DNA from: Roseovarius sp.
GTDB taxonomy: Bacteria > Pseudomonadota > Alphaproteobacteria > Rhodobacterales > Rhodobacteraceae
DNA: 36,222 nucleotides
Direction of reading: 5' to 3'
Assembly (NCBI GenBank): GCA_002720475.1
Contig: PBIL01000014.1
Span: forward strand, 1 to 36,222
The translations under genes and the position numbers were made by a program. The number at the start of each line of letters is the position of its first letter. Within the stretch, counting starts at the first letter, position 1. Shown here piece by piece: positions 7,510-16,218 of this stretch. The notes beneath the pieces were generated by a model. That model saw only the letters and a program-made list of their open reading frames with translations, made no database searches and was not told the DNA's origin.

Positions 7510-8763
7510 TCAGTCCGACAAGACCGTCTCTTCGGCTCGGCCGCACCGGTTCGGTGCCGCGACGATGCCCCGGTCGAACAGCCGCGCGATCTCCCCGTCG
7601 TCGAGCCCCGTGACCTCGCTCAGGATCTCCTCCGTATGCGCGCCGAGGACCGGTGCGGCCCGCGGGGCCTCGCGCTCCAGACCGGAAAAGTCGGCGGCGT
7701 GCCCCGGGACCGGGAAACGACCGAGCCCCTCCTGCACGAGGTCCCGAAAGATCGGGTTGGCGACGCTCAGGTCCGGGTCCCCGAGGACCGCCTCCTTGAC
7801 CGTCCGGAACTCGGACCATGTCAGCTTCGCCGCGTCGAAGATCTCCCGGACGACGGCCGAGGGTCGCGCCGCGAACCAGGGCTTCAGGATCCCGGTGATC
7901 TCTGCCCGCAACGCCCAGCGTGCGCCCTCGTCGGCGAGGTCGCGCCCGGTGCGGCGTTCGAGCGCCGCGATCTCGGCCTGCGTGCCCGTCGCGTCGATCA
8001 GCCCCGACCATTGCCGGCTCGTGAGGCCGATCACCATGATCCGGCGCCCGTCCGCGCACAGGAAATCCTGGCCATAGGCACCGTAGAGCGCATTGCCGGA
8101 TTTCGTGCGCGGCACCTCGTTGAGGACCGCATCGCCGATCATGCCGAGATGGCCGAGCGTTGCGGCGGCGATGTCCTTCAGGCTCAGCGTCACTTCCTGG
8201 CCCGTCCCGTGGCGCAGTCTGTGGCGTTCGGCGGCTAGCACGGAGGCGACGCACATGTGTCCCGCTATCAGGTCCCACGCCGGCAAGGCGCTGGCGACCG
8301 GCTCGTCATGGTCTTCCGGCCCGGTGATGTCGGGAATGCCGAGCGCCGGGTTCACGGTGTAGTCCACCTGCGGCCGTCCGTGACGATCTCCCAGCAGGGT
8401 GACCATGATCAGGTCGGCACGGTGCCGGCTCAGCGTCTCGTAGTCCATCCAGCCACGCACGCGCAGGTTCGTCAGGAAGACGCCCGCATCCTTGCCCGGT
8501 GCCGTGATCGTGCGGGTGATCACTTCACGGCCCTCGGGATGACTCATGTCCACCGCGATCGATCTCTTGCCCTTGTTGAGGCCGGCCCAGAACAGGCTTC
8601 GGCCGGACGGCGCCAGCGGCCAGCGCCCGGCGTCGAGGCCGCCCTGGAGCCGGTCGAACCGGATCACGTCGGCACCCATCTGCGCCAGCGTCATTCCCGC
8701 CAGCGGCACAGCCACGAAGGCGGACCCCTCGACCACGCGCAAACCTTCCAGAATTCCGGCCAT
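7510..8763 (-). CDS. mct: Mesaconyl-CoA C1-C4 CoA transferase (2-methylfumaryl-CoA isomerase)
   Basis: Family III (CaiB/BaiF) CoA transferase of 417 residues. The N-terminus GLRVVEGSAFVAVPLAGM, then L-A-Q-M-G-A-D-V-I-R-F and LFWAGLNKGKRSIAVD, is very close to what I recall of Chloroflexus Mct, which moves CoA within mesaconate from C1 to C4 in the second 3-hydroxypropionate cycle. It lies last in the operon, one base after the meh stop, with GGAGG inside the end of meh. Meh next door uses the product, mesaconyl-C4-CoA. An itaconate or succinate CoA transferase is the alternative, but the N-terminal signature and the Meh partner favour Mct. Confidence 0.82.
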   Translation of the reverse strand: MAGILEGLRVVEGSAFVAVPLAGMTLAQMGADVIRFDRLQGGLDAGRWPLAPSGRSLFWAGLNKGKRSIAVDMSHPEGREVITRTITAPGKDAGVFLTNLRVRGWMDYETLSRHRADLIMVTLLGDRHGRPQVDYTVNPALGIPDITGPEDHDEPVASALPAWDLIAGHMCVASVLAAERHRLRHGTGQEVTLSLKDIAAATLGHLGMIGDAVLNEVPRTKSGNALYGAYGQDFLCADGRRIMVIGLTSRQWSGLIDATGTQAEIAALERRTGRDLADEGARWALRAEITGILKPWFAARPSAVVREIFDAAKLTWSEFRTVKEAVLGDPDLSVANPIFRDLVQEGLGRFPVPGHAADFSGLEREAPRAAPVLGAHTEEILSEVTGLDDGEIARLFDRGIVAAPNRCGRAEETVLSD

Positions 8764-8764
8764 C

Positions 8765-9670
8765 TCAGTCCTCCCATTCCGCCTTGGCCTGCATCCCCAC
8801 ATGCCCGGCCGCGGTGACCGCGCAGAGATCGAGGCCGCCGGCATCCGCCCGGGTCGCGCGCAGGTGCAGGCCATCGTCGTGAAACACCGGATGCACGCCC
8901 CGGAACCCGAAGCGGTCCGGGCGGCGCCCCTTCCATGCGGTCGCTTCCGCGGCCAGCAGATTGGCCTGCAGGGGGCCGTGAACCACGAGGCCCGGATAGT
9001 GCTCGACCTGCTGCGCATAGACGAGATCGTAGTGGATGCGATGCGCGTTGAAGGTGATCGCCGAATACCGGAACAGCAGCGCCGTCGACACCCGCCGCTC
9101 CGCGTCGATCACCAGGCTGCCGGTCGGGCCCGGTCTCCTGGGGGGCGGCGTGAAGGCGGGGGCGATCGGAAGAAACACGATGGATTGCGTCTCGCGGATC
9201 GCGAGGCCGGCTGCGCCCCGCAGTTCGTGCTCGACGACCACGAACACCATTCCCCCGGTCGAGCCGGTCTTCTCGTCGATCGACACGATGGTCGAGCGTT
9301 TCTCGATCTCCTCGCCGACGCGGAGATCGTCGAAGAACGCGAGGCTGCCGCCGGCCCACATCCGCCGCTCGTAGGGCACCGGCGGCAGGAAGCCCCCGGG
9401 CGCGGGGTGCCCGTCCTCGGCGAGCGCGTCCGTCGCGACGGCAGGCGGGAAGGCATACCAGTGCCACAGGACCGGCATCGCCTCCCCCTCGCCCGGACAG
9501 GTCGCGCCGGGGCGCGCCAGCGTCGCGTGGATCGTCGTGGCGACGCTCGGCGGCACGCAGCCCCGGACCGTCTCGCTCCGCCCGACCCACTCCGCGAGAT
9601 CTTGCGCGCCGGCGCGCCGGTCAGCCGGCGAAGGCGGCATGGTGTCGGCCGTCGGGGTCGTCCCGCGCAT
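8765..9670 (-). CDS. meh: Mesaconyl-C4-CoA hydratase (3-methylfumaryl-CoA hydratase), HTD2/MaoC family
   Basis: A 301-residue double-hotdog protein. The N-terminal half carries R-R-M-W-A-G-G-S-L-A-F, typical of FAS1-like dehydratase domains. The C-terminal half has the hydratase segment F-R-Y-S-A-I-T-F-N-A-H-R-I-H-Y-D and GLVVHGPLQA. The family hydrates mesaconyl-C4-CoA to (S)-citramalyl-CoA, which malyl/citramalyl-CoA lyase splits to pyruvate and acetyl-CoA. The start at 9670 is preceded by GAGG and lies six bases after the mtkB stop. An internal ATG at 9640 is possible. Related itaconyl-CoA hydratases cannot be excluded by eye. Confidence 0.8.
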   Translation of the reverse strand: MRGTTPTADTMPPSPADRRAGAQDLAEWVGRSETVRGCVPPSVATTIHATLARPGATCPGEGEAMPVLWHWYAFPPAVATDALAEDGHPAPGGFLPPVPYERRMWAGGSLAFFDDLRVGEEIEKRSTIVSIDEKTGSTGGMVFVVVEHELRGAAGLAIRETQSIVFLPIAPAFTPPPRRPGPTGSLVIDAERRVSTALLFRYSAITFNAHRIHYDLVYAQQVEHYPGLVVHGPLQANLLAAEATAWKGRRPDRFGFRGVHPVFHDDGLHLRATRADAGGLDLCAVTAAGHVGMQAKAEWED

Positions 9671-9676
9671 GCCGCC

Positions 9677-10576
9677 TCACGCCGCGTCGCTGGCGGCGGC
9701 AAGCATCCCTGCCACGGTCTCGCCCATCGCCGAGGGGTTCGGAGCCACGACGATGCCGCAGGCGCTGAGCAAGGCCACCTTCTCCTGGGCACTTTCGCCG
9801 AAGGCCGAGATGATCGCGCCGGCATGGCCCATCTGGCGGCCCTTCGGCGCGGCGAGGCCCGCGATATAGGCCGCGACGGGCTTGGTCATGTGGTCGCGCA
9901 CATGGACGGCGGCCTCGGCTTCCTGCGGACCGCCGATCTCGCCGATCATCATCACCGCGTCGGTTCCCGGGTCGGCCTCGAAGAGCTCGAGGATGTCGCG
10001 GAAGGACGAGCCGTTGATCGGATCGCCGCCGATCCCGATCGAGGAGGACACCCCAATCCCGAGGGCCTGCATCTGGGACGCCGCCTCGTAGCCGAGCGTG
10101 CCCGAGCGCCCGACGATGCCCACCCTGCCCGGCGTGTAGATATGCGGCGGCATGATCCCCATGAACCCCTTTCCGGGGCTGATGATCCCGGCGCAGTTCG
10201 GGCCGATCAGCCGCATCTTCCGCTCGCGCGGGAAGCGGCGCAGGAAGCGCTTCACACGCATCATGTCCTGTGCGGGGATCCCGTCGGTGACGCAGACCGC
10301 AGTCCGGATGCCGGCGTCCGCGGCCTCCATCATCGCATCCGCCGCACCTGCGGGCGGCACGAAGATGAGGCTCGCGTCGGCACCCGTGGCCTCGACGGCC
10401 TCGCGCATCGTGTTGAAGACGGGCCGGTTCAGGACGGTCGTTCCGCCCTTGCCGGGCGTGACCCCCGCGACGACCCGGGTGCCGTATTCGATCATTTCCT
10501 GGGCGTGGAACTGTCCGATCCGGCCGGACAGGCCCTGGACGACGACGCGGGTCTCTTCCGTGATGAGAATGGCCAT
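9677..10576 (-). CDS. mtkB: Malate-CoA ligase (malate thiokinase) alpha subunit
   Basis: 299 residues, succinyl-CoA-synthetase alpha-type. It has the CoA-binding N-terminal Rossmann fold (V-V-V-Q-G-L-S-G-R-I-G), G-P-N-C-A-G-I-I-S-P-G-K, and the phosphohistidine loop region G-H-A-G-A-I-I near 250. The sequence follows what I know of Methylobacterium MtkB (FHAQEMIEYG, GVTPGKGG, DGIPAQDMMRVKR) better than SucD. With MtkA it makes malyl-CoA from malate, CoA and ATP. GGGGAGGG precedes the ATG. The gene lies between mtkA and meh, with mcl next upstream of mtkA, so malate use is favoured over succinate. Confidence 0.85.
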   Translation of the reverse strand: MAILITEETRVVVQGLSGRIGQFHAQEMIEYGTRVVAGVTPGKGGTTVLNRPVFNTMREAVEATGADASLIFVPPAGAADAMMEAADAGIRTAVCVTDGIPAQDMMRVKRFLRRFPRERKMRLIGPNCAGIISPGKGFMGIMPPHIYTPGRVGIVGRSGTLGYEAASQMQALGIGVSSSIGIGGDPINGSSFRDILELFEADPGTDAVMMIGEIGGPQEAEAAVHVRDHMTKPVAAYIAGLAAPKGRQMGHAGAIISAFGESAQEKVALLSACGIVVAPNPSAMGETVAGMLAAASDAA

Positions 10577-10593
10577 GCGATTCCCTCCCCTTG

Positions 10594-11769
10594 CTATGCT
10601 GAAACGGGTTGCGGACGGGCCGCCACGGCCGCCTCCGCGGCCTCGGCCAGGGTGTCGGCGCTGATGATCGGAAGGCCGCTCTCGGCGATGATCCGGCGTC
10701 CGGCCTCGACGTTGGTGCCCGACAGGCGCACCACGACCGGCAGATCGATTCCCACCTCCCGGTAGGCCTGGATCACGCCCTTCGCGATCCAGTCGCACCG
10801 GTTGATCCCGGCGAAGATGTTGACGAGGATCACGCTGACATTGCGATCCGAAAGAACCGTCCGGAACGCCTGGCAGACACGTTCGGGGCTGGCGCCGCCG
10901 CCGATGTCGAGGAAGTTGGCCGGCGATCCGCCCGCGAGCTGGATCATGTCCATGGACGCCATCGCGAGCCCCGCGCCGTTTATGATGCAGCCGATATCCC
11001 CGTCGAGGCCGACATAGGCCAGGCCGTGATCGGCGGCGAAGCTCTCGCGGGGATCCTCCTGTCCGGGATCGCGGAGGGCGGCGACCTGCGTCCTGCGGAA
11101 CAGCGCGTTGGTGTCGAACGACATCTTCGCGTCGAGGGCCACGAGGCTTCCGTCCGCGCAGATCACCAGCGGATTGATCTCGACCATCGTGGCGTCGAGA
11201 TCGCGATAGGCACGGTAGCACGCGTTCAGAACGGTCACCATCTGGGCGATCTGCCCGGCCTCGAGTCCGAGCCTGAAGGCAAGTTCGCGCGCCTGGTACT
11301 CGGCCAAGCCCACCGCCGGGTCGAGCACCATCCGGATCAGGCTCTCCGGGTCCTCCTCGGCGAGATCCTCGATCTCCATGCCGCCGTGCCCGGACGCGAC
11401 GATCATGATGCGCTCGGACTTCCGATCGAGGACGAAACCCAGGTAGAGTTCGCGCGCGATCTGCGAGGCCTCCTCGATCCAGAGCCGATCAACCCGCTTG
11501 CCGTTCGAGTCGGTCTGCTTGGTCACCAGCGCGGTACCCAGAAGCGCCGCCGCGAACTCCCGAACCGCCGCCTCGCCGTCGCAGAGCTTCACGCCGCCGG
11601 CCGCGCCGCGTCCGCCCGAATGGATCTGCGCCTTGACGACGCAGCGCCCGCCGCCCAGTTCGCGACAGCGGAACGCCGCCTGTTCGGGCGAGAAGGCCAG
11701 TCCGCCGCGGGGCACCGGGACGCCGAAGGCGGCGAGGATGTCCTTGGCCTGGTGTTCGTGGATGTCCAT
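10594..11769 (-). CDS. mtkA: Malate-CoA ligase (malate thiokinase) beta subunit
   Basis: 391 residues: an ATP-grasp domain ([16 protein letters not shown] start, [11 protein letters not shown]) followed by a CoA-ligase domain ([26 protein letters not shown]). Stretches such as [17 protein letters not shown] and [14 protein letters not shown] track serine-cycle MtkA. AGGGGAGA precedes the ATG. The product malyl-CoA is the substrate of the neighbouring lyase. SucC is the alternative, but the synteny mcl-mtkA-mtkB argues for malate. Confidence 0.87.
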   Translation of the reverse strand: MDIHEHQAKDILAAFGVPVPRGGLAFSPEQAAFRCRELGGGRCVVKAQIHSGGRGAAGGVKLCDGEAAVREFAAALLGTALVTKQTDSNGKRVDRLWIEEASQIARELYLGFVLDRKSERIMIVASGHGGMEIEDLAEEDPESLIRMVLDPAVGLAEYQARELAFRLGLEAGQIAQMVTVLNACYRAYRDLDATMVEINPLVICADGSLVALDAKMSFDTNALFRRTQVAALRDPGQEDPRESFAADHGLAYVGLDGDIGCIINGAGLAMASMDMIQLAGGSPANFLDIGGGASPERVCQAFRTVLSDRNVSVILVNIFAGINRCDWIAKGVIQAYREVGIDLPVVVRLSGTNVEAGRRIIAESGLPIISADTLAEAAEAAVAARPQPVSA

Positions 11770-11793
11770 GGGAAATCTCCCCTTTCTGGGTGC

Positions 11794-12747
11794 CTATTCG
11801 GCGGCGACGGTCTTGGCGGCGATGGCGTTGGCCATGTCGATCACGTTGCGCGCCATCTTCTCGCTTGCCGCGTCGATCATCTTGCCGTCCAGGCTGGCCG
11901 CGCCCTTGCCCTCGGCCTCCGCCGCACGCAGTTCCTCGATGATGCGCCGCGCCTTGCTGACTTCCGCCTCGGGGGGGCTGAACACCTCGTTGGCCATCTC
12001 GATCTGGCTGGGATGGATCGCCCACTTGCCTTCGCAGCCGAGTGCCGCGGCCCGCCTTGCGCCGTCGGCATAGCCTGCGGGATCGCTGAAATCGCCGAAC
12101 GGCCCATCGATTGCGCGAAGTCCGTAGGCGCGGCAGGCGATGACCATGCGCGTGATCGAGGCGTGCCATTGATCGCCCGGATAATCCGGGTTGAGGCCAC
12201 CGATGTTCACCGTGCGCGCCCGCATGCTCGCCGCGTAGTCGGCAACGCCGAAATGCAGCGCCTCGAGGCGGCCACCGAACTGGGCGATCGCCTCGACATT
12301 GGCCATCCCCAGCGCCGTCTCGATCAGCGCCTCGATCCCGACCCGTGTGGTAAGCTCCCCTGCCTGCTCGGCCTGGTTCACCATGGCCTCGACCATGTAG
12401 AGATCGGCCGGCACGCCGACCTTCGGGACGAGCAACGTGTGCACCCGGTCGCCGGCCTGCTCCATCACGTCCACGACATCGCGGTACATGTACTGGGTGT
12501 CGAGCCCGTTGATCCGAACCGAGACCGTCTTGCCCTTCGCCGCCCAGTCGATGTCGTTGAGCGCCTGGATCGCGTTCCGGCGTGCCTGCGGCTTCTCGGG
12601 CGGCGCGACCGCATCCTCAAGGTCGAGGAAGACGAAATCGGCGGCGCTCTCGGCTGCCTTGTCGATCATCGACGGGTTCGACGCCGGAACCGCCAGTTCC
12701 GAGCGTTGCAGGCGCTGTTTGCGCAACGGGTGGAGAGTGTGTGACAT
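11794..12747 (-). CDS. mcl: L-malyl-CoA / beta-methylmalyl-CoA / citramalyl-CoA lyase (HpcH/HpaI-CitE family)
   Basis: A 317-residue Mg2+-dependent TIM-barrel lyase splitting malyl-CoA to acetyl-CoA and glyoxylate, and reversibly joining glyoxylate to propionyl-CoA. Family marks are R-S-E-L-A-V-P-A-S-N-P, F-L-D-L-E-D-A-V-A-P, R-I-N-G-L-D-T, the metal-binding E of IEALIETALG, G-P-F-G-D-F-S-D and GKWAIHPSQI. Of two adjacent ATGs (12750 and 12747) the second has better spacing from GAGGA. The loop after I-G-G-L-N-P-D-Y is markedly shorter than in the Methylobacterium, Rhodobacter and Chloroflexus enzymes as I recall them. It lies between the aminotransferase and mtkA. Confidence 0.88.
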   Translation of the reverse strand: MSHTLHPLRKQRLQRSELAVPASNPSMIDKAAESAADFVFLDLEDAVAPPEKPQARRNAIQALNDIDWAAKGKTVSVRINGLDTQYMYRDVVDVMEQAGDRVHTLLVPKVGVPADLYMVEAMVNQAEQAGELTTRVGIEALIETALGMANVEAIAQFGGRLEALHFGVADYAASMRARTVNIGGLNPDYPGDQWHASITRMVIACRAYGLRAIDGPFGDFSDPAGYADGARRAAALGCEGKWAIHPSQIEMANEVFSPPEAEVSKARRIIEELRAAEAEGKGAASLDGKMIDAASEKMARNVIDMANAIAAKTVAAE

Positions 12748-12793
12748 CATGTTCCTCGTGTGTGGGGGGCAAGGGTCAGGGCGTGCCGCGCCG

Positions 12794-13996
12794 TCATTCC
12801 GCCGCGATCCGGACGCTCGGTCGCCTTTCCGCGCCCGAGGCGAACCATGCCTGCGCGGCACCGACGCCCGCGCCAAGCTGCAAGGGGACGCCCGCGCGGT
12901 AGAGCGCCATTTCGGCCACCGACAGCGCGGTCAGGCACATGCCCTCGTTCAGGTCGCCGAGATGGCCGATGCGGAACACCTTGCCCGCAAGGGGGCCGAG
13001 CCCGCTGCCGAACGAGGTGTTGAAATCCTCGTAGGCGATCCGAAGGACCTCGCGCGCATCGATGCCGGAGGGGACGCGGATCGCCGAGACCGTGTCCGAG
13101 TAGAGGGTGTGATGCTCCGCCACAAGCGGCAGACCCCAGGCGGCGATGGCGCGCCGCACGCCCTCGGCCAGCCTGCGGTGGCGGGCGATCACCCCGGGCA
13201 GCCCTTCCGCGGCGATCAGATCGAGGGACCGGCGCAACCCGTGAAACAGCTGCGTCGGCGGGGTGTAGGGGAAATAGCCGTCCGCGTTCATCGCCAGCAT
13301 GTCGGCGAATTCGAAACAGGCGCGCCGCATGGTCGCGGTCCTCGCGGCCTCGAGCGCCTTCTCGCTGACGCCGAGGATGCCGAGTCCCGCGGGAAGCATC
13401 AGCCCCTTCTGACTGCCGGTGACCACGAGATCGACCTGCCAGGCATCCATCTGGAAGTCGAGCGAAGCCACAGAGGACACGCCGTCGACGAAGAGCAGCG
13501 CGTCGTGGAAATTCTCGTCGAGGGCGCGGCGCACCGCGGCGACGTCCGATGTGACGCCGGTCGCGGTCTCGTTATGGGTCACGAAGACCGCCCTGATCTC
13601 GTCACGAGTGTCCATGCCGAGCCGCCGGGAGAACTCCTTCACAGGCACGCCGGCACCCCACGGCACGTCGATCACCTCGACATCGAGCCCGAGCCGCTTC
13701 GCCATCTCGACCCAGAGCGCCGAGAACTGGCCGTGTCGCGCCATCAGCACCCTGTCTCCGGGACTGAGCGTGTTGGTGATGGCGGCCTCCCATGCGCCCG
13801 ATCCCGAGCCCGGAAAGAACATCACCCTGCCGGTTTCGGTGCGCAGGACGGACTTCACGCCTTCGAAGAGACCGAGCGTGAGATCCCAGAAATCGGCGGC
13901 ATGCATGTCCTGCATGGGCACGTTCATAGCCTGCCGCACCGCTTCAGGAACGTTGGTGGGCCCGGGGATGAAGAGATGGGTCTGGCCTGTCCGCAC
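12794..13996 (-). CDS. Serine- or aspartate-glyoxylate aminotransferase (class V, PLP)
   Basis: A 400-residue fold-type I PLP enzyme. The start LFIPGPTNVPEAVRQAMNVP, the H-N-E-T-A-T-G-V-T-S segment, D-G-V-S-S-V-A-S-L-D-F and the PLP lysine in S-G-S-Q-K-G-L-M-L-P-A-G are those of the SgaA/BhcA group, which transaminates glyoxylate to glycine using serine (SgaA) or aspartate (BhcA). The donor cannot be told by eye. The start codon is GTG with GGAGG seven bases before it. As first gene of the operon it controls the fate of the glyoxylate released by Mcl. No other beta-hydroxyaspartate-cycle genes are in the window. Confidence 0.85.
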   Translation of the reverse strand: MRTGQTHLFIPGPTNVPEAVRQAMNVPMQDMHAADFWDLTLGLFEGVKSVLRTETGRVMFFPGSGSGAWEAAITNTLSPGDRVLMARHGQFSALWVEMAKRLGLDVEVIDVPWGAGVPVKEFSRRLGMDTRDEIRAVFVTHNETATGVTSDVAAVRRALDENFHDALLFVDGVSSVASLDFQMDAWQVDLVVTGSQKGLMLPAGLGILGVSEKALEAARTATMRRACFEFADMLAMNADGYFPYTPPTQLFHGLRRSLDLIAAEGLPGVIARHRRLAEGVRRAIAAWGLPLVAEHHTLYSDTVSAIRVPSGIDAREVLRIAYEDFNTSFGSGLGPLAGKVFRIGHLGDLNEGMCLTALSVAEMALYRAGVPLQLGAGVGAAQAWFASGAERRPSVRIAAE

Positions 13997-14081
13997 GCGA
14001 TGTCCTCCCTGTTGGCCAAACCCCTATCGTGCGTTGACGCGATGCTGCAAAGGCAACCGGGTCGTGCTGTGAGGGCACAAC

Positions 14082-14113
14082 TTCACAGAGTTGCGATATT
14101 GTGAGCTTGTGAA
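14082..14113. promoter_or_regulatory. Candidate operator: TTCACA and tandem TTGTGA repeats
   Basis: In the 138-base divergent region between the aminotransferase and the RamB-like regulator, TTCACA (14082-14087) is followed by TTGTGA at 14099-14104 and TTGTGAA at 14107-14113. This gives one direct repeat (8-base period) and an inverted pairing. It lies 21-53 bases before the regulator ATG. Autoregulation plus operon control is the obvious reading; the motif itself is not one I recognise. Confidence 0.4.
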
Positions 14114-14134
14114 TGTTGTGTTAGCACGTAACCC

Positions 14135-15538
14135 ATGAAGACCTTCATCGGACCTCGCCTGCGGCGGCTTCGGCGCGACGCCAAACAAACCCAGGCCGAA
14201 ATGGCCAGGACCCTCGGCATCAGCAATTCCTACGTGAACATGCTGGAGAACAACGAGCGCAGCGTCTCGGTGCCCGTCCTGCTCCGGCTCTTCGACGCCT
14301 ACGGCGTCGACTGGCGCGAGATCGCCGACGAGGACGACGCGGCCATCCTCTCGAGCCTCCGCACGGCGTTCCAGGACCCCCTCTTCCACGAACACAGCCC
14401 CGATCTGCCGCAGCTGCGCGCGCTGATGTCCCATGCGCCCGACGTCGCCCAGAGCTTCCTGCACTTGCACCATGCCTACCGCGCCGCGACCGATCAGCTT
14501 CTCGTCCTGAGCAATGCAGGCGAGACCGACCTCACCATCCTGCGCGCCTCCCCCGAGGCGGTCGTCCACGATTTCTTCCGCAACAACCGGAACCACTTCA
14601 GCGAACTCGAGGACGCCGCGTCCCGGTTCTGGGACGGCGGGCGTCCGGCAAGCGACGACGTCTATGGCGCGCTCAAACGCCGCCTGAAGGACCGGCTCGG
14701 GCTCCGGACCCGTGTCGTGCCGGTGCCCGATATGCCGGACACCCTGCGCGAATACGACGAGGACAACCGCGAAGTGCGCCTGTCCGAGGGCCTCGACCAT
14801 CCGAACCGCACCTTCCAGCTGGCCCATACCATCGGCCTGATCGAGCAGCGCGAGATCATCGACACCATCCTCTCGCGCCTCGCCATCGACGATCCCGCCG
14901 GCCTCACACGCTGCCGTGTGGAGCTTGCGAACTACTTCGCGGCCGCCGTGCTCATGCCCTACGATGCCTTCCTGAAGGAGGCGCTCGAAAGCAAGTACGA
15001 TCTCGCGTACCTGTCCCTGCGGTTCGGCGTGAGCTTCGAGCAGGCGTGCCACCGCGCCACCACGCTGCAGCGCGAGGGCGCGGAGGGCGTGCCGCTGTTC
15101 TTCCTTCGGATCGACAAGGCCGGCAACGTCACCAAGCGCTTCAACTCGACCGGCTTTCACCTGGCCGAATACGGGGGGGCCTGCCCGCGCCTCGAGGTGC
15201 ATTCCTGCTTCCGCAGTCCCGGCACCATCATATCGCAGCTGGTCGAGATGCCGGATGGCGGGCGCTTCTTCGTCTTCTCGCGGACGGTCGACCGCCCCCG
15301 GTTCACGCGTCACACCCAGGACAAGCGTCTTGTCGTCGCCATGGGCTGCGGCATCGAGCATCTTGCGGCGATCGGCTACGCCGAGGACATCCGGCAAGGC
15401 AACCCGAAGTTCACCGAGGTCGGCATCAACTGCCGGATCTGCCCGCGCGCAAACTGCGACCAGCGGGCCCATAACGCCATGATCCTGAACGAGCCCGTCG
15501 ACGTGCGCCGACGGGGCTCCACCCGCTACGCGACCTGA
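14135..15538 (+). CDS. RamB/ScfR-type XRE-family regulator of short-chain carbon metabolism
   Basis: 467 residues. An N-terminal XRE helix-turn-helix occupies ~8-62 (R-L-R-R-L-R...T-Q-A-E-M-A...S-N-S-Y-V-N-M-L-E-N-N). A central IrrE/ImmA-like domain has its HExxH eroded (AHTIGLIEQ). The C-terminal DUF2083-type region contains C-x-x-C-x4-C (CRICPRANC, ~446-454). Relatives include RamB, PccR and ScfR, which control acetate, propionyl-CoA or glyoxylate genes in response to CoA-linked metabolites. Divergent placement next to the glyoxylate/malyl-CoA operon suggests that it controls that operon and itself. Confidence 0.85.
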   Translation: MKTFIGPRLRRLRRDAKQTQAEMARTLGISNSYVNMLENNERSVSVPVLLRLFDAYGVDWREIADEDDAAILSSLRTAFQDPLFHEHSPDLPQLRALMSHAPDVAQSFLHLHHAYRAATDQLLVLSNAGETDLTILRASPEAVVHDFFRNNRNHFSELEDAASRFWDGGRPASDDVYGALKRRLKDRLGLRTRVVPVPDMPDTLREYDEDNREVRLSEGLDHPNRTFQLAHTIGLIEQREIIDTILSRLAIDDPAGLTRCRVELANYFAAAVLMPYDAFLKEALESKYDLAYLSLRFGVSFEQACHRATTLQREGAEGVPLFFLRIDKAGNVTKRFNSTGFHLAEYGGACPRLEVHSCFRSPGTIISQLVEMPDGGRFFVFSRTVDRPRFTRHTQDKRLVVAMGCGIEHLAAIGYAEDIRQGNPKFTEVGINCRICPRANCDQRAHNAMILNEPVDVRRRGSTRYAT

Positions 15539-15678
15539 GGCGTCCAGCCGTGGTCGATTGGCCGAGAAATGAAGAAACCCAACCCGATCAGCAGGAGCAA
15601 GGAGTAGCTTGATCTACGCCGGAAACTGTCCAAGGTCTGGGGAGTATTTCAGACATCTATTTTCACAGGTCCGATCGA

Positions 15679-16218
15679 TCAGGAGCCATGGAGTTTCGTT
15701 GTGCACTCGCGGGCTTCGAAAATCGCGTTGCGCATGTGGTCGAGATTAACCGAAACCGTGAAAGGTTTGTCTGGAAACACAATCATTTCTTTCTGCTGCT
15801 CAAGGTCACGCCGCAGTTGCTTCCGGTTCGCGTCGGAAGCGACAACTTGGCCACCCCGATAGTCGCCCGAAGCCCCCTGCACGACATTCTTTGAAGCGCC
15901 GGCATAGAGGTTCCCGTTGATCAGGATTGCAACGTCATTCGTGCCTTCCCCCAGTTCGACGCCCTTCTGGAAGATGCCGATATAGCCATAATCCCGATCC
16001 TTGGTCAGGCCGATCTGGACAAGATGGCCGGCTGCATCGGTCCGGGAAATGAAGCACGAGCCACGGGTGCGGTTTTCATGCACGATCCATTCACCGACAT
16101 CACGATAGTGGGCGATCTGATCGGTACTCAAGGGCAAGACGTGCTGATCCGCCGCGATGGCGGACGTTGCGGCCACAAGCAGAAGGAGGTTGACGGCCTG
16201 GAACGCCTCGACGGACAT
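15679..16218 (-). CDS. Uncharacterised periplasmic protein, start replaced by a HAD fragment
   Basis: I do not recognise a named family. A hydrophobic signal segment (VNLLLLVAATSAIAADQ) is followed by ~140 soluble residues with GEWIVHENRTRGSCFISRT and CTTKLHGS at the end. The two cysteines may pair. The layout resembles small alphaproteobacterial periplasmic proteins of unknown role. The frame runs open up to 16452, but residues before the signal belong to a HAD-like fragment, and the nearest usable ATG (16218) also lies in that fragment. The original start codon therefore seems lost, and export would depend on the borrowed start. The end converges on the RamB-like gene, 140 bases away, with no terminator seen. 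Confidence 0.45.
   Translation of the reverse strand: MSVEAFQAVNLLLLVAATSAIAADQHVLPLSTDQIAHYRDVGEWIVHENRTRGSCFISRTDAAGHLVQIGLTKDRDYGYIGIFQKGVELGEGTNDVAILINGNLYAGASKNVVQGASGDYRGGQVVASDANRKQLRRDLEQQKEMIVFPDKPFTVSVNLDHMRNAIFEARECTTKLHGS

Noticed and set aside
8546-12744. Long plus-strand open frames opposite mct-meh-mtkBA-mcl
   Set aside because: Composition is Arg/His/Gly-rich and domain-free; the minus-strand genes have full motifs and ribosome-binding sites.
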